Below, in pieces: positions 35,414-49,789 of a stretch of 64,000 nucleotides of DNA. Position 1 is the stretch's first letter, and the number at the start of each line of letters is the position of its first letter. A program made the position numbers and the translations under genes. The notes beneath the pieces were generated by a model that was given only the letters and a program-made list of their open reading frames with translations, did not search any database and was not told the origin of the DNA. Source of the stretch: Anaeromyces robustus (Eukaryota; Neocallimastigomycota; Neocallimastigomycetes; Neocallimastigales; Neocallimastigaceae); contig MCFG01000002.1 of NCBI GenBank assembly GCA_002104895.1, forward strand, positions 302,501-366,500, given 5' to 3'.

Positions 35414-38400
35414 AAGACTTTTTCTATTATTATACCTCAAATTGTTCAATAGTCATCAGTTCGTCAAATGATTCTATAATAATTAATAATAATTAATTAA
35501 TAAATAAATCAATAACAATAAATAACAATAATTAATAATTAATATAAAATAATATAATTAATACATAATACATAATATAGAAAAAAAAATTTTTTTTTTT
35601 ATTTCTAATTTACTATTGACATTATCACATGTTTTACAATTTTCTGACGTCATACATAAAAAAAAAAAAAAAAAAGTAAAAAAAAAAAAAACGGTATAGA
35701 ATATTATAAATAAATATATATAATAAATAAATATATAAATATAATTATATAAATATATATAATAAATAATTATATATACAATTTATTTGATATTAAAAAA
35801 AAAAAAACATGTATATTATAGGTGTGTATTACCTTAAAAAAAAAAAACAGAAGTTTAGGTAATGGATAATACTAAAATAATTATATTAAAGTAATAATAT
35901 TAAATATTAAGTATTATTATTAGTATTATTATTAGTATTATTAGTATTAGTATTAGTATTATTAATTATTAAAAAAAATATTAAATATTAAAAAAAAGTA
36001 TTAGAAAAAAATTTTTTTATTGTTAGGTAAATCATTATATAAATTATTTTATTTTATTTTATTTTATTTTATTTTGAGGGTAAAAAACCTTGGGTAATAA
36101 TAATTATTTATATTATTAAATTGATTTTTTTAATTAAAATAAAAATAAATTTAAATTAAATTAAATCATTGAATTTTTTATAAATAATATTATTTTATTA
36201 CAGAATTTATTATAATTTTTTTTTAAAATGATTTTCTTTTTTTTTTTAAAAAAAAAAAAAAAATTTTTTTTTGAAATTTGGTATTTGGTATTTAAGGCAT
36301 TTAGCATGGTTATTATTTATTATTTTTATTATTCATTTATTATTCATTTATTAATTATTTAATTTATTAATTAAATGAATGGCTAAATGTGGGGTAAATC
36401 AATTCCTTTATTTTTATTTTTTATTAAATGATTTTCTCTATTTTTCCTTTTTTTTTTTTCTTTATCTTTCTTTCTTTTTATTACCAGAAATACAATATAC
36501 ACTCTTTTATATTTTGTATAACCATAAATAAATAAAAAAAATTTTTTTTTCATTAATATTTAATATTATATTCACATACAGAATAATGGTTAAAAATACC
36601 TTTCATTTATTATTAATTATTTATTATTTTATTAATTATTTATTATTTTATTATTATTATTTATTATTATTTATTATTCTTTTTTATAATTAATAAATTA
36701 TTAATATGAAATTAGTAACAAAAGGATTAAATATTAATATATATATTAATATTAAAATAAAATTAAATTAATTCTATATATTAAAATATAAATCAAATAA
36801 ATTAAATAATATATGTTTTATTTAATTTTAAGGAAAAAATAAAAAATAAAAAAAATTAATTTTTAATATTTAATATTTATATTAATATTTAATAATAATA
36901 ATAAGTAATACAATAAAAGTTGTTGTTGTCGGTGTTGTTCTTGGTATTTTTTTCCAATTTATTTTATTTTAAATTATTATTGACATTTATTAGTATTATT
37001 TATTATTATTATTATCCATTTTTAATAATGGATTAATAGCAACAATGAATATTAACAATAAAAATAATAATAATAATAATAATAATATTACCCATCATGA
37101 AAATCAATAATCACAATAGTAAAAGAAATAATCAAATAAATAAATAAATCAATAATAATAATAGAAAATATGAAGTAAAATCATAATCATAATTATGAAT
37201 TAATAAAATAATAATAATAATAATAATTATTATTATTATCATTATTATTATTATTAACATTATCATTATTATAATTATCCATAATGAAAAATTATAAGGA
37301 ACATAATAGTAAAATAATAGAATAAAAAAATAGAATAAAAATAGAATAAAAAATAGAATTAAAAAAAAAAAGGATTCAAAGAAAAAAATAAATTAAATAG
37401 TAGAAAAAAGTTAATGTTACCTATTTAATAATTATTTATTAATTATTAATTATTAATTATTATTTTTATTAATTATTTTTACTTTTTTCTTTTTTCTTTT
37501 TTTCTTTTAATAGAATAAATGATGAATGATGCAAAATTAAAATTCAATTATACAGAAATTAAAAAAATAAAAATTAAAAAAAAAAAGGATTCTAAGTTTT
37601 TCTTATTCTTTTTAATAAAATAGTGATAAAAAAGAAAACAGAAAAAAATGAAAATTAAAAATAAAATAATTTAATAAATGAATTAATTTAAACCTTAGAA
37701 AAAAAATAAAATAAAATAAAATAAAATAAATTTATATTTATATATATAAATGTTATAATTACAAAATATTAAAATTTTTTATAGGATAGTTTTAAGTACA
37801 TAATTATGTTTAAATCAATATAAATTTATAACAAAATTATTTTTTAATATTTTGTAAATTATAACATTTTTTATTATAGAATAATAATTTTTTAATTGAA
37901 CAATTTAAATATAATAAAATATAATATAATATATAATTATTTATTTAAAATAATATAATTATTTATTTAATATTTTACATAAAAATAATTTTATAGTATA
38001 TATATGATATATTATAAATAAATAATATTATATAATATTATTATAAATGATATATAAAGGATTATCATAAATAAAATAAAAATTAATTTAATTTATTACC
38101 TATTATGGTAAATCCTTTTTTTTTTTTTTTTTAAATTTAAATTAAAAATAATTAAAATATCATAATTATGATAATAAATATGATAATTTAATTTATAATT
38201 TATAATTTATAATTTATAATTTATAATTTTATTTATTTATTTATATTCAATATTCAATATTCAATATTCAATATTCCAATAAATAAAATAATTAACTTTA
38301 TTAAATATTAAAAAAGTAAAAAAAAAATTCCATTACAAAATAATTATTAATAATAGTAATAAAAAGAAAAAAGAAAAATAAAATGTTAATTTTTATAATT

Positions 38401-38829
38401 TTTAATTTTTTCTTTAAGGAATGAAAAATATATATTGTGAAATTTATTGTGAAATTTTGTGAAATAACAAAAATACAATAAAATACAAAATAAAATATGA
38501 ATTATGAAATAAAATATGAAATAATTTAATTTAATAAATATAATATAAATATAATATAATATAATGTAATATATAGATTCAATTATAAATTTAATTTAAT
38601 TTTAAAAAACAAAAAAAAAAGAAAAGAAAAAAATTATCATATTTAATTTAATTTAATAAAAATAAAAAATAAAAATAAAAAATTAAAATATTAACAATAA
38701 TAAAAATTAAATAATAATATTAATAATAATAAAAAAAATAATATAAATTTTTAATACATTTTAATACATTTTGTTATATTTAATAAAAAATATTAAAAAA
38801 GAAAAAATTTAAAAAAATTTTGATATTTT

Positions 38830-38852
38830 TTATAATTGTAAAAATTGTGTGC

Positions 38853-38916
<64 letters not shown>

Positions 38917-38930
38917 ATAATTGTAAAAAT
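38830..38930 (+). mobile_element. Possible 5'-truncated poly(A) retro-insertion with 16-bp target duplication
   Basis: The 16-bp sequence TTATAATTGTAAAAAT occurs exactly at 38830-38845 and 38915-38930. Between the copies lie only TGTGTGCCAT and a run of 59 A (38856-38914), the longest homopolymer seen here. A direct repeat of this length bracketing a short body plus long poly(A) is what target-primed reverse transcription leaves after severe 5' truncation. No LINE or SINE body is left to name. Slippage expansion of an A-run between chance A/T repeats is the alternative. Confidence 0.5.
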
Positions 38931-41900
38931 GTTTAAAAAAAAAATGAATTTTCTATAGAACATTTTAAAATAAAAATAAAAAATATTATTTATTTATTTT
39001 CTATAATAAAATAATAAATTTAAAATAATATTAATATTATAAGAATAAGGAATATGAATATTATTAAGAATAAGGAATATGAGTATATTGAATTATTTAT
39101 TAGTATTTATTAATTATTAATTATTATTATTTATTATTTATTATTATTTTAGGATAATCTTTTTCTTTTATTATTATTATTTAATTATTATTTAATTCTA
39201 TAGATTTATTAATTAAACTTTTCATAATTATTTAATATTTAATAATAATTGAATTTTTTTTTTTTATTTAATTTTTATTCCTTTTTTTTTTTTTATTTAT
39301 TTCTGTTTCATGTTTTCTGTTTTTTTTTTATATATTAAAAATTATGCATAAAATAAAATAAAAAAAAGAAACAAAATATAAAAAAAAAATAAAAACAAAA
39401 ATTATATGTATTTTTTTTTAAAAAAAAAAAAAAAAAGGATTTTTATCATAATTAATTATAAGCCGTTTATAATAAAAAAAAATAAAAAAAAATTTTTTTA
39501 AAAATGTTATTGAATTTTATTCTATAATAATAATAATTAATTAATATTTATATGATATTATATGATATCATTTTTTTTTCTTTTTTTTTTTTTTTGTAAA
39601 AAAGTAAATCAATGATCTTTGACTTTAAAAATAATAAAAAAACAATCAATGTCATAATAACATGATTAAAATAATTAATTCAATTAATTAATTAATTAAT
39701 TGGTATTTTTAAGTTAGTATAGAATGGTTATAATTAATAAATGAATGAATGAATAAATAATTAATTAAATAAATAATTACAAGAATTAATTAAAAAAGAA
39801 ATTTAGCCTTTAATAAATGATGTAATTATTATTTATTTATTTTTTTTTTTTTTTTAATTTTTAATTTTTATATATATTTTTTATGACAATTTTTTATAAT
39901 ATAATATATTAAAATAGAAACAAAAAAAATTATTATTATTTATAATTATGATTAGATTTAGGATATTGTTAAATTTTTAAGAAGAAAAGAGGTACAAAAA
40001 AAATTAAACAAAATTAAAAATATTTACAAAATATTATATTATATTATATTATATTATATTATATATTCAGAAGAATGTAAAAAAAAAACTCTAAATAATA
40101 TTAAAATGAAGATCTTTTTTTTTTTATTATTATTTTATAATAAGCATTTAAGAATTGATTAATAATTAATATTTGATAATATAATGATAATAATAGAAAA
40201 TTATCATAATATTATGACTTTTTCTTTTTTTTTTTTTAAATATGACCTTTAATGCAATTATAATTATTATTATTTTCTTTAATTATTTTCTTTTCTTTTA
40301 TTTTTTGTGATAGGAATGTAAGTTTAAGTGTGTAACAAAAAATCCTTAAAATAATAATAATGATAATAATATCATATATTATCCTTAAAAAAAAAGAAAA
40401 GAAAAGAAAAGAAAAGAGAAAAAAAGAATAAAATTTTCATTCTATTACATTTTAATTTTTGTTCTATAATTTTATTCTATCATTTAATATCAAATAATAA
40501 ATGAATAATATAAATAATAGAATTAAAAATGTATCATTCATTTTTTTTATTTTCTAATATTAAAAATAAATTGTAACAATAAAAATAAAATAATAATAAA
40601 AATAGAAAAGAAATTGGAAAAAGAAAAAAAAAAGGAAAAAAAAAGGAAAAGATATCCACACACCATATAAATAAAAATTATAAAAAATAAAATTATTAAA
40701 TAAAAAAAATTGTTTAAATGCAATTAAATAAAATAAAATAAAATAAAATAAATAGAAAAAATAGAAAAAAAAAAATGTAACTTAAAAAGTCATATTATTA
40801 TGATAAATAACCCTTAAAAAAATATATATATAATTTTTTTTAATATTCATTTTTATTAATATTTATTAATTTTTATGCTTAAAATGTTTTAAAATAAAAT
40901 AAAAAAAAAAGATATTATATTTTTTGTATTATTTATATAATATATATATATTAATATTAATTTTAAAAAAAAAAAAAGATATTTACTTTTAACCCTTTTT
41001 AATTTCTCCTTAAATAAATATTAAAATATTAAATAATAAATTTTTTATATAATATATAATATATAATATATAATTAATTATTAATTTTGTTTTAAAAATT
41101 TTTCTATAAATCCTAATCATTAAAAAAATTTATATATTATATTATTCTTTATTTTATAAAATCCATTTATTAATTTAATATCCCCATTTAATAAATTTAT
41201 ATTATTGTTATATAATATATTTATTAATATAAACTAAGGATGGAATATTTATATATTTATATATATCATTAATTAAACATTTAAATAATAAAGATTTATT
41301 TATTTATTAAATAAGTAAATAAAGGAATAGGAATATTTTTTAATAATTTTTTCTATTTTTGTAATTTTCGTGTAACATTTATTATTATGGAATTTCATTT
41401 TAATTTAAGAAAGAGAAAAAAAAAAAAAAAAAGAATTTTATTTAATAGTTTTTTTTTATTTAAAAATTTTTTTTTAATTAATTAATAAATTTTTTTTATG
41501 ATATTTTTTTTCATAATTCTATTATCATAAGCTTTTTATTATAAAATAGAATTATTTATTTATGATATTTATTTATTTTATTATTATATCATATCATATA
41601 ATAATTAAATCATTCATTTATAACTATATATATAAAAAATATTAGGTATAATAAATATTAATAAATATAATTATATAAATAAATATATATAAAAAAATTA
41701 AGGAATGAATTATAAAACATGTAATTTATATATATTTATAAATGTAACATTTTTTTTCTATTATAAAAAAAATTTTTTTTTTTCATATTGTTTTTTTAAT
41801 ATATATAAAAATGTAACAATAGATTTTTTTTTTAATATTAAATTACCATATTTATTTATTAAAGTAAATAAAATATTCTTTTTTCTTTTATTTATTTATT

Positions 41901-43078
41901 ATTCATTATTATATTATTATATTATAATTCTATTAACAATTATTTTTTTTTATGGAAAATTAAATCATTATTATTTTTGTTTTTTTTTTCTTTTTTTAAT
42001 TTAAATCATTTGATTTTTAAATAGAATATTCATTTTTCTTATATTTTAAAATATAAAATATAAAATATTATAATAAAGGTAAATAATAAAATAAAATAAA
42101 TAATCTGTATAACATAATAATATAATAATAATATTTTATTTTTTTTTCTCTTTAATATAAAACTTTTTTTTTCTTTTGTGTACTACCATCTAAATTATAA
42201 ATGTGTGTTAGTGTTATGTGAACAAAAAAAAAGACATACAATTTATTTATTTATTTATTTATTCAATATATTCATAATAATAATAATTAATAAAAATATA
42301 TATATATAAATGAATAATGATATATAATGAATAATGATATAAATATATAAATATAGAATATACTAAAATTTAATAATATGATTTATATATCATTTTTTTA
42401 ATTTAAATCATTAATAACAAAAAAAGAAAAAAAAAAAAATTATTAATTATTATTTTTTTTTGTTATTTTTTTGTATCATTTTAAATTAGGAAAATTTTTA
42501 TTTTTTTCAGCCTATAATAATTTTTAATATAAAAATATATAGGTATCCATATATTATTATTATAATAGAATATATTTTAATGAACTATTAAATTCCTATT
42601 ACTATTATACTATTAAATATAATAATAATAATATAATAATATTTAATATTTATATTTATTGTTAATCATTATAATAATAATTAAGTATTTTTTTTATATT
42701 TTATTTTTAAAGTTTTAAAATGCACAAACTGTTGACATCATAATTAATTAAAATAAAAAATAAATAATAATAAAATAATATGTAATATAAAAAAATATTA
42801 TATAAAAATTTTTATTTTTTATAGAATATTACCCATAATTGCCATAAAAAAGTGAAAAGATTTATCCATTTTCATGACTAGCCAATCTATTTTTTATACA
42901 TAAATATTCATATAAAAATAAATATAAATATAGTCATTAATAGTAAAAATAAAATAAAATAAAAATAAAATAAAAAAACTCTAAGCCTTTTTTCCTAAAT
43001 TAGTATTTATAAAAAATTGTAACACAAAATAGAAAAAAAAGTAATAACAATAAAAAAAAAGGAAAATAAATAAAAAAG

Positions 43079-43133
43079 GAAAATAAAATAAAATAAAATA
43101 AAATAAAATAAAATAAAATAAAATAAAATAAAA
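43079..43133. repeat. (AAAAT)n microsatellite
   Basis: About eleven pure AAAAT units, followed by mixed AAAT/AAAAT units to about 43160. Confidence 0.9.
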
Positions 43134-43798
43134 TAAATAAATAAAATAAATAAAATAAATACTAAAACTAAATTGATTATGATTATTATTAAATTGTTTT
43201 TATTTTTATATGTATTATATGCTATTATTATATGTTATTATTTTTTGAAAAATTTTAAAAATACACAATTTAATAATAATAATAATAGTTATAAAAAATT
43301 GTCATTGAAAAAAAAAAAAGAATAAAAAAGAATGTTTATTATTATTTTTTTTTAAAAAAATAGAAAAAAAAAAAAGAATAAAAAAATAAAAATAAAAAAT
43401 TAAATAAATAAAATATTATATATGGAATTATGGGGTTAAAACAGGAAAAAAATATAATAAAACAAATAAAAAATAAAAAATAATATAGCTTTTGAATAAT
43501 AAGAAAATAAATAAAGTTTATTATTATTATTATTATTATTTTAATATATTAATAAAGTAAATAAATTATTAACTATTAATTATTATAAAGTATGAATTAT
43601 TATTAAAGTATGAATTATTATTAAACTATTAATTATTATGTTATCTCATGGTTTTTAATATTAATTTTTTTTTCTTTTGTTTTTTTTTATAAAATAATAT
43701 AATATAAAAAAAAATTAGTGTATAACAATTTATATAAAAAGAAAATTAGTCACATTATTTTCTATTTATTATTTTGTACAATTTATTTATTTTTTTTT

Positions 43799-43903
43799 GT
43801 GCATGTGTAAATGTGTAAATGTGTGAATGTGTTAATGTGAATGTGTTAATGTGTAAATGTGTGAATGTGTTAATGTGAATGTGTTAATGTGTGTGTGTGC
43901 ACT
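43799..43903 (+). repeat. G-biased GTG minisatellite with a 38-bp duplicated unit
   Basis: About 105 bp of GTG-type octamers and hexamers (GTGTAAAT, GTGTGAAT, GTGTTAAT, GTGAAT, GTGTTAAT). The 38-bp block 43813-43850 is repeated exactly at 43851-43888. The array opens with GTGCA and closes with GTGTGTGTGTGCAC, and the core has no C on this strand. It is one of the few strongly G-containing tracts in the window. Confidence 0.9.
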
Positions 43904-44404
43904 TTTTTAATTTTTTTATTTTTATTTTTTTAGTCATTTTTTTTTTTGAAAATGGATGATATCATAATATATAATATTTATATATTTATAGATTTAATTT
44001 ATTTATTAATATTTAAAAATTATTTTTTAAGTTAAAAAAAAAAAAACGCATGCTCTCTTTTTTTTTCTTTTCTTTTCCTTTTTTTTGTTTTTATTTTTTT
44101 TTCTTTTATTTTAATTTCTATTGTCATTTGGGTTTAATAAAAAAATTTTTGTGTTTTCTTTTTTTTTATTTTATTTTAATTATGTTTATTATTAAAATAA
44201 CATGATATTTTTTAATTCTAATAATAATGTTAATACTAATTTTTATATTATAAATATATCATATGTAAATAAATAAATAAATAAATAAATTAAATAAAAT
44301 AAATAAATCATTTATATATATTATAATATATTTAATAAATAAATAAAAGTTTTAATTCTATATATATATATTTTATATCATAATATATCATCATCATCAT
44401 TAAC

Positions 44405-44435
<31 letters not shown>

Positions 44436-44703
44436 ATTTTTTTTTTAATTATTTTGTGGATATTTTTTTATTAAATAAAAATAAAAGTAAAAAATTATAA
44501 TTATTAAAGTTATAAATCAAAATATTTTATTAATTAAAAAAATAATAAAAATAATAATAATTATAATTATAATTAATATATAAAAAAAATTATAAAAAAA
44601 AAAAACGAAAAAAAAAACAAAAAAAATATATATAAAAAAAACTATTATTAATTTTTTTTTTAATCTTGTTTTATAATATATATGAAAAAAGTTTAATATA
44701 AAA

Positions 44704-44737
<34 letters not shown>

Positions 44738-47136
44738 AGCCATCAATAAGAGTACAAAAAAAACCCTTTTTTTAATTATATTAATTAATTTTATTTTTTA
44801 TATATATGTTTTTTTTTATTTTTTATTTTAATTATATTAATTTTATATATAATTTTTATATAATTTTTTTTGATTAAAACAAAATAACCATTATTATATA
44901 ATATAACAAATAATAATAAATAATAAATAATAATAGAAGATGATTAAAAGATATAAATAAATTATCAAGAAAAAATATTAAGAAAAAAAAAAAGATTTAT
45001 TATCAATAAAAAGATAAACTTTTTTTATTTCCTTTCTTTTATTTAAATATATTAATATTTATAAATGTAAAAAAAAATCATTTAATCAAATCATTTATAG
45101 GTTAAAAATCTATAATTTAAAATAATGATAAAGTAAAAAAAAAATTTTTTTTTTTAAAATTATTTTGCTTTAATTACTTTTTTTTTTTTTTTTTTGCTTT
45201 AATTATTTTATTTTATTTATATAAAAATGGTAATATTTTTTTTTTCATATTCTATAAATAAATTATAATTTTTATTTAAAATATTAATCTAGATAAAATT
45301 ATAATAACAATTAATAATTTTATATAGATATAAATGAATATGATAAAAATAATTAAAATAATTAAAATAATGTAATATTATATAATAATATATAATTATT
45401 ATTTTATTTTATTAGATTAGAAGTCTTTATTTAAAGCTTTTTTTTTTTAATATTAAAAGAAATGAATTCATTTTTTTTCATTAATTAAAAATAATATTTA
45501 ATATAAAACTTTTTTTTTTTTGATCAAATTGTTAATTAATTAATATTTTTTTATTTTTATTTTAGCCATGAGAATATTATTATTAAAAAAAAAAAAAACA
45601 AAATAAAAAGAAATGAAAGAAGAAAAAAAAAAGTCCAAAGTATTAAAAGAAAAAAAAAAGTGAAAATTTTCATTTATTATGTAAAAAGTTCATATTAAAT
45701 CGTTAATGAAATCTTATATTAAAAGAGTTAAACAATAAAATTTAACACAATTAATTATTAATAAAGAGAAGAAAGAAAAAAAAAATTAAAAATTAAAAGT
45801 AAATCAATTTTTTCTTTTATTAATTTTTATTTTTATTTATACATTAAAATGATTAAATTTATTGTAATATATTTAAATTTAATTTTATTCATATAATTCA
45901 ATCTATCATGAATAGTATTAATAATATATAGTATATAATATATTAGATAGAATTAAATCAAAGTTATTAAAAAAATTTTTTTATTCTATTACCAAAGAAA
46001 TATATCTAAATATAAAATAAAAAAAAAGAAACAAAATTATTATTCTATCCTTATTTTAATTTAATTAATATTTATATAGAGTTCATCAATAGCATGATAT
46101 AATTAATAAATAATATAAAATAATATAAATATTAAATATATTATAATATATTATAATAATATATTTATATATATTAATTTATATTTAATTTTTAATAATT
46201 TGATAAATTTTTTTTAATCTATCAAAATAAAACTAAACTATAAACTAAAAAAAAAATTAAATTAAAAATGCTTTAATTTATTTATTTATATTTATTTATT
46301 TAATTTTTTATTTACTTTTATATATATTTTTTTGTTTTTTTTTTCATCAATTTATTCCAAATATGGAAATCATTTAAATTAAAAAAATTTTTTTTTTCTT
46401 TTTAACATTTTTGTTAAGTATTTTTTATATTAAAAAAAATGAAATAAAAAAAAAATTTTTTTTGAAATTAGTTTATTATTTTACATATATATTAAATGGT
46501 ATTACATTATATTTTATTAAATATATTAATATTATATTATAATATATTATATCATGCTTTATAATATTATTTTAAAAATGGTTTGAAATAGTTTTATTTT
46601 TATATAAATTAAAATTAAAAAATAAAAAAAAAAACAATATTTATTTTTATAATAGTAATCTACTATAATAATAGTATATAGTATTTTTCATTATTATATA
46701 ATAATAATAATAATAAAAAAGGATTAATACAGAATTTATATTAATTAATTCTTTTTTTTTTTTTCTTTTTTTTCATTATATTTAACTTTAAAAACTTTTT
46801 TTTTATTCTTTTTTCTTTTATTATTATTATAATGACGAAGAAAAAAAAAATAAATAAAAGTTAAAAAAGGAAAGAATTTTTTTTTTACTTTTTTTTTTTT
46901 ATTGTAAAATTTTTTTAAAACCTTATATGTTAAAACAAAAAAAAATCAATATTAAAAAAAAAAAATTTTTTTTTACTATATATATTACAAACAAGAAGAG
47001 ATAAGCCGCTTTTTCCTTATTATTAATAATATTAATATTATTATTGATTTTTTATATTTATTTTTAAAACAATTACAAAAAAAAAATAATTAATAAAGTA
47101 AAACTATATCGTCAATATAGTTAATAATGAATTAAT

Positions 47137-47221
47137 AAATCATGAATAATAATAAATCGTGAATAATATTAAATCATGAATAATAATAAATCGTGAATAA
47201 TATTAAATCATGAATAATAAT
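47137..47221. repeat. 17-bp minisatellite, five units in alternating CA/CG dimers
   Basis: Units AAATCRTGAATAATAWT start at 47137, 47154, 47171, 47188 and 47205. They alternate AAATCATGAATAATAAT and AAATCGTGAATAATATT, so the true period is a 34-bp dimer. A small hairpin CTATAT-CGTCA-ATATAG lies just upstream at about 47104-47120. Confidence 0.9.
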
Positions 47222-49594
47222 AATAATAAATAATAATAAATAATTAATGAATAATGAATAATGAATAATAATAAAAATTAATTTAAAAAGTAAAAAAAAA
47301 AAATTTTTTTCTTCTTTTCTTTTATTATTATTACTATTATTATTCATTATTATTATTTTGTTGTTTATTTCTATATTTGTATAATTATCATAAATAAATA
47401 ATGACAAATAATAATAATAATAAAAATTCTGTTCCATTATTTTATTTATTTATTTTTGTGGAGGGTCAAAATTCAATATAATAAAATAAAAAATAAAATT
47501 TAATTTAAACATTTTTTTTTTTTTTACTTTTTAAATTATTGTTTAAAAAAAAAAAAAATTTTTTTTTCATTAATTAAATGTAATATATACATATTTATAT
47601 TAATTTATATATTTATATTTATATTAATTTATATTAATTTATATTAATTTATATATATTTAATTTTTATTTATTTATTTATTTATGTAGATAATAATAAT
47701 AATAATAAGAAATAAAGTGAAATAAAATAAAAAAAAAAAATTAATAATAATATTTAAATAATATTAAAAAATCTAATATAAAATATAAAATAAAAAAGAA
47801 TAAATTTATTTTTTTTTTAATCAATAATTTCCTTTTAAATTATTTTTAGTTCCCACTTTAATGTAATCATTTTTTCATTTTTTTTTTAATCATTTCTTTT
47901 CATTTTACCATAATAATAAAGGGAAATGATTTAATGAATAACAATGATTCAATTAAAAATAATAATGAATAATAATTAATAATGAATAATAACAATAAAC
48001 AATGTTTTATAAATTTATAAAGTTTATATTATATTAAAAAAAATAGAATAAATATATATATGTATAAATATATCTTATTTTATTTTTATTTTAGTTTTAT
48101 TTTATTCATTAACAATTTTTATTTATTTATTTAATTTCTTTTTTTCTTTCCACTTTTTTCTTCCCACTTTTTTCTTTTGAGTCATTTTTTTTTATGGATT
48201 TGAAATGAAATTAAAAAAAAAAAAAACATAAAACATAAAACCTTAAAATATAAAACCTTAAAATATAAAACATAAAACCTTAAAATAAAATAAAATAAAA
48301 TAAAAAAAAAAATTTTTTTTTCTATTTTCTTTTGCATTATTACATAATCATTAATCATTAATCATTAAATCATTTTTTCTTTTTTTTTTTTTTCATTTTG
48401 CATTATTTAATTAATTAATTTTTTTTTTTAAACTTTTTTTTATATTTAAATTTTTTTTATTTATTTAACATTTTTTATTTAGTTTTATTTTATTTTATTT
48501 TATAATCATATAAAAGAGATGTGTTCTTTATTTCTATTTAAAGTTTTTTAGTTTAGTTTTAAGTTTAATTATTATTTTTTCTTTTTTTCTTTTTCTTTTT
48601 CTTTTTTAATTAGAAAGTTAAAAAAATTAAAATAAAAAATTAATGACATTTATTTATTTTGTATATATTATATTTATATTTATATATTTAAATCAAATTC
48701 AATAATTAAAATATCATCTTAATAAAATAAATATTGTGATAGAGAATGATTAAGAGATTATATAAAGATTCATAATACCATAAAAAATTAATTTTTATTT
48801 ATAGTTTAATTAATTAATTAAATTGTTGTTGCTTTTTTTTTTCTTTTTTCTTTTATTATTATTTATTATTATTATAATTTTCTTTTTTCTTTTTTTTTTT
48901 AATAAAAAATTTTTCCATCATTTTTATAAAAATTCTTTTTTTTTAATTCTTTGTAAATTAAAAATAATTTAATGATTCATATATTACATTGTATTGTAAT
49001 ATTTAGGGATAATTAATTATAATATATTCATTAATATAATAATTTTTTAATACAAAAAAATTTAATTATTTCTTAATTAAAATTTTTTATTTTTGAGTCA
49101 TTCCTTTTTTTTATTATTATTTTTATTTTATTTTGTATTAAATAAATAATAAATAATAATAAATAATAATAAATAATAATAAATAATAAATATTCAATAA
49201 TATTAAATAATACATAATACATAATATTAAATATTAAATAATATTAAATATTAAATAATAATAATTAATAATTTACATATGATGATTGTTAATTAATTAA
49301 TAATATTTATTATCATAATTTATTCATAATATCATAATATCATAATTTATTCATAAATTTTCTTTTTATTTATCATAATTTATACAATAATATCATAATA
49401 TCATAATTTATTTATTTTTTGTTTCATTATTTATTTATTATTTATTATTTATTTATTATTTATTATTTATTTAATAATTATTATTTATTATTTATTTAAG
49501 TTATAATTTTTAAATGGTGGTTGGTAAGTAAAAAAAAAAAAAGAAAAAAAAGAAAAAAAGAAAAAAAAAATTTTTTTAATATAAAGAAATATGC

Positions 49595-49789
49595 ATGCAT
49601 GGATGGGATTTTAGTTTATATAAAGTAAAAGTTATTTTTTTTTTTTATAAAAAAGGAAGTTTAAATGAAAATATAAGTAAATTATGGCGGTTAAAAAAAA
49701 TAATTAAAAAAGAAAAAAAAACTTTAGTTATAATTATCAATACTAATAATTATAAATTAAAATATTATAAAAAAATTTTTTTTCTTTAA
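49595..49789 (+). CDS. Possible small ORF, 64 codons, unrecognised
   Basis: Starts at a true ATG and reads MHGWDFSLYKVKVIFFFYKK followed by a GSLNENISKLWRLKK segment and a basic C-terminal half, ending in TAA. Unlike the other open stretches it contains Trp, Gly, Asp, Ser, Val and Arg in a non-repetitive order. An A-run/T-run junction lies just upstream (49560-49577). An overlapping ATG at 49591 stops after seven codons. I recognise no domain. It could be chance or a relic of a larger gene; no flanking frame continues it. Confidence 0.15.
   Translation: MHGWDFSLYKVKVIFFFYKKGSLNENISKLWRLKKIIKKEKKTLVIIINTNNYKLKYYKKIFFL

Larger units (their letters stand above)
25167..38829. other. Gene desert, second part: simple A/T DNA
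   Basis: No gene is recognised. It contains a 37-nt A-run (26287-26323), a long (ATTT)n array, diverged tandem repeats at 29247-29391 and 30390-30540, a (GT)7 microsatellite at 32513-32526, a 12-bp-arm hairpin at 35384-35413 and a perfect TGACGTCA at 35645-35652. Open stretches are short and of Ile/Asn/Lys/Phe/Tyr only. Confidence 0.7.
38931..49590. other. Gene desert, third part: simple A/T DNA
   Basis: No gene is recognised. The 99-codon open stretch at 41705-42004 is a Phe/Ile/Tyr-rich translation of A/T DNA without a domain. The region holds an (AAAAT)n array at 43079-43133, the GTG minisatellite at 43799-43903, a 30-nt A-run at 44707-44736 and a 17-bp repeat at 47137-47221. Confidence 0.7.

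Noticed and set aside
36907-36950. Minus-strand Thr-rich string (PRTTPTTTT), reminiscent of linker regions in gut-fungal enzymes
   Set aside because: Only about nine codons from a GTT-type microsatellite; no flanking domain.
41705-42004. 99-codon frame that looks like a small membrane protein
   Set aside because: Phe, Ile, Tyr and Leu dominate because the DNA is T-rich; hydrophobicity here is a composition effect.
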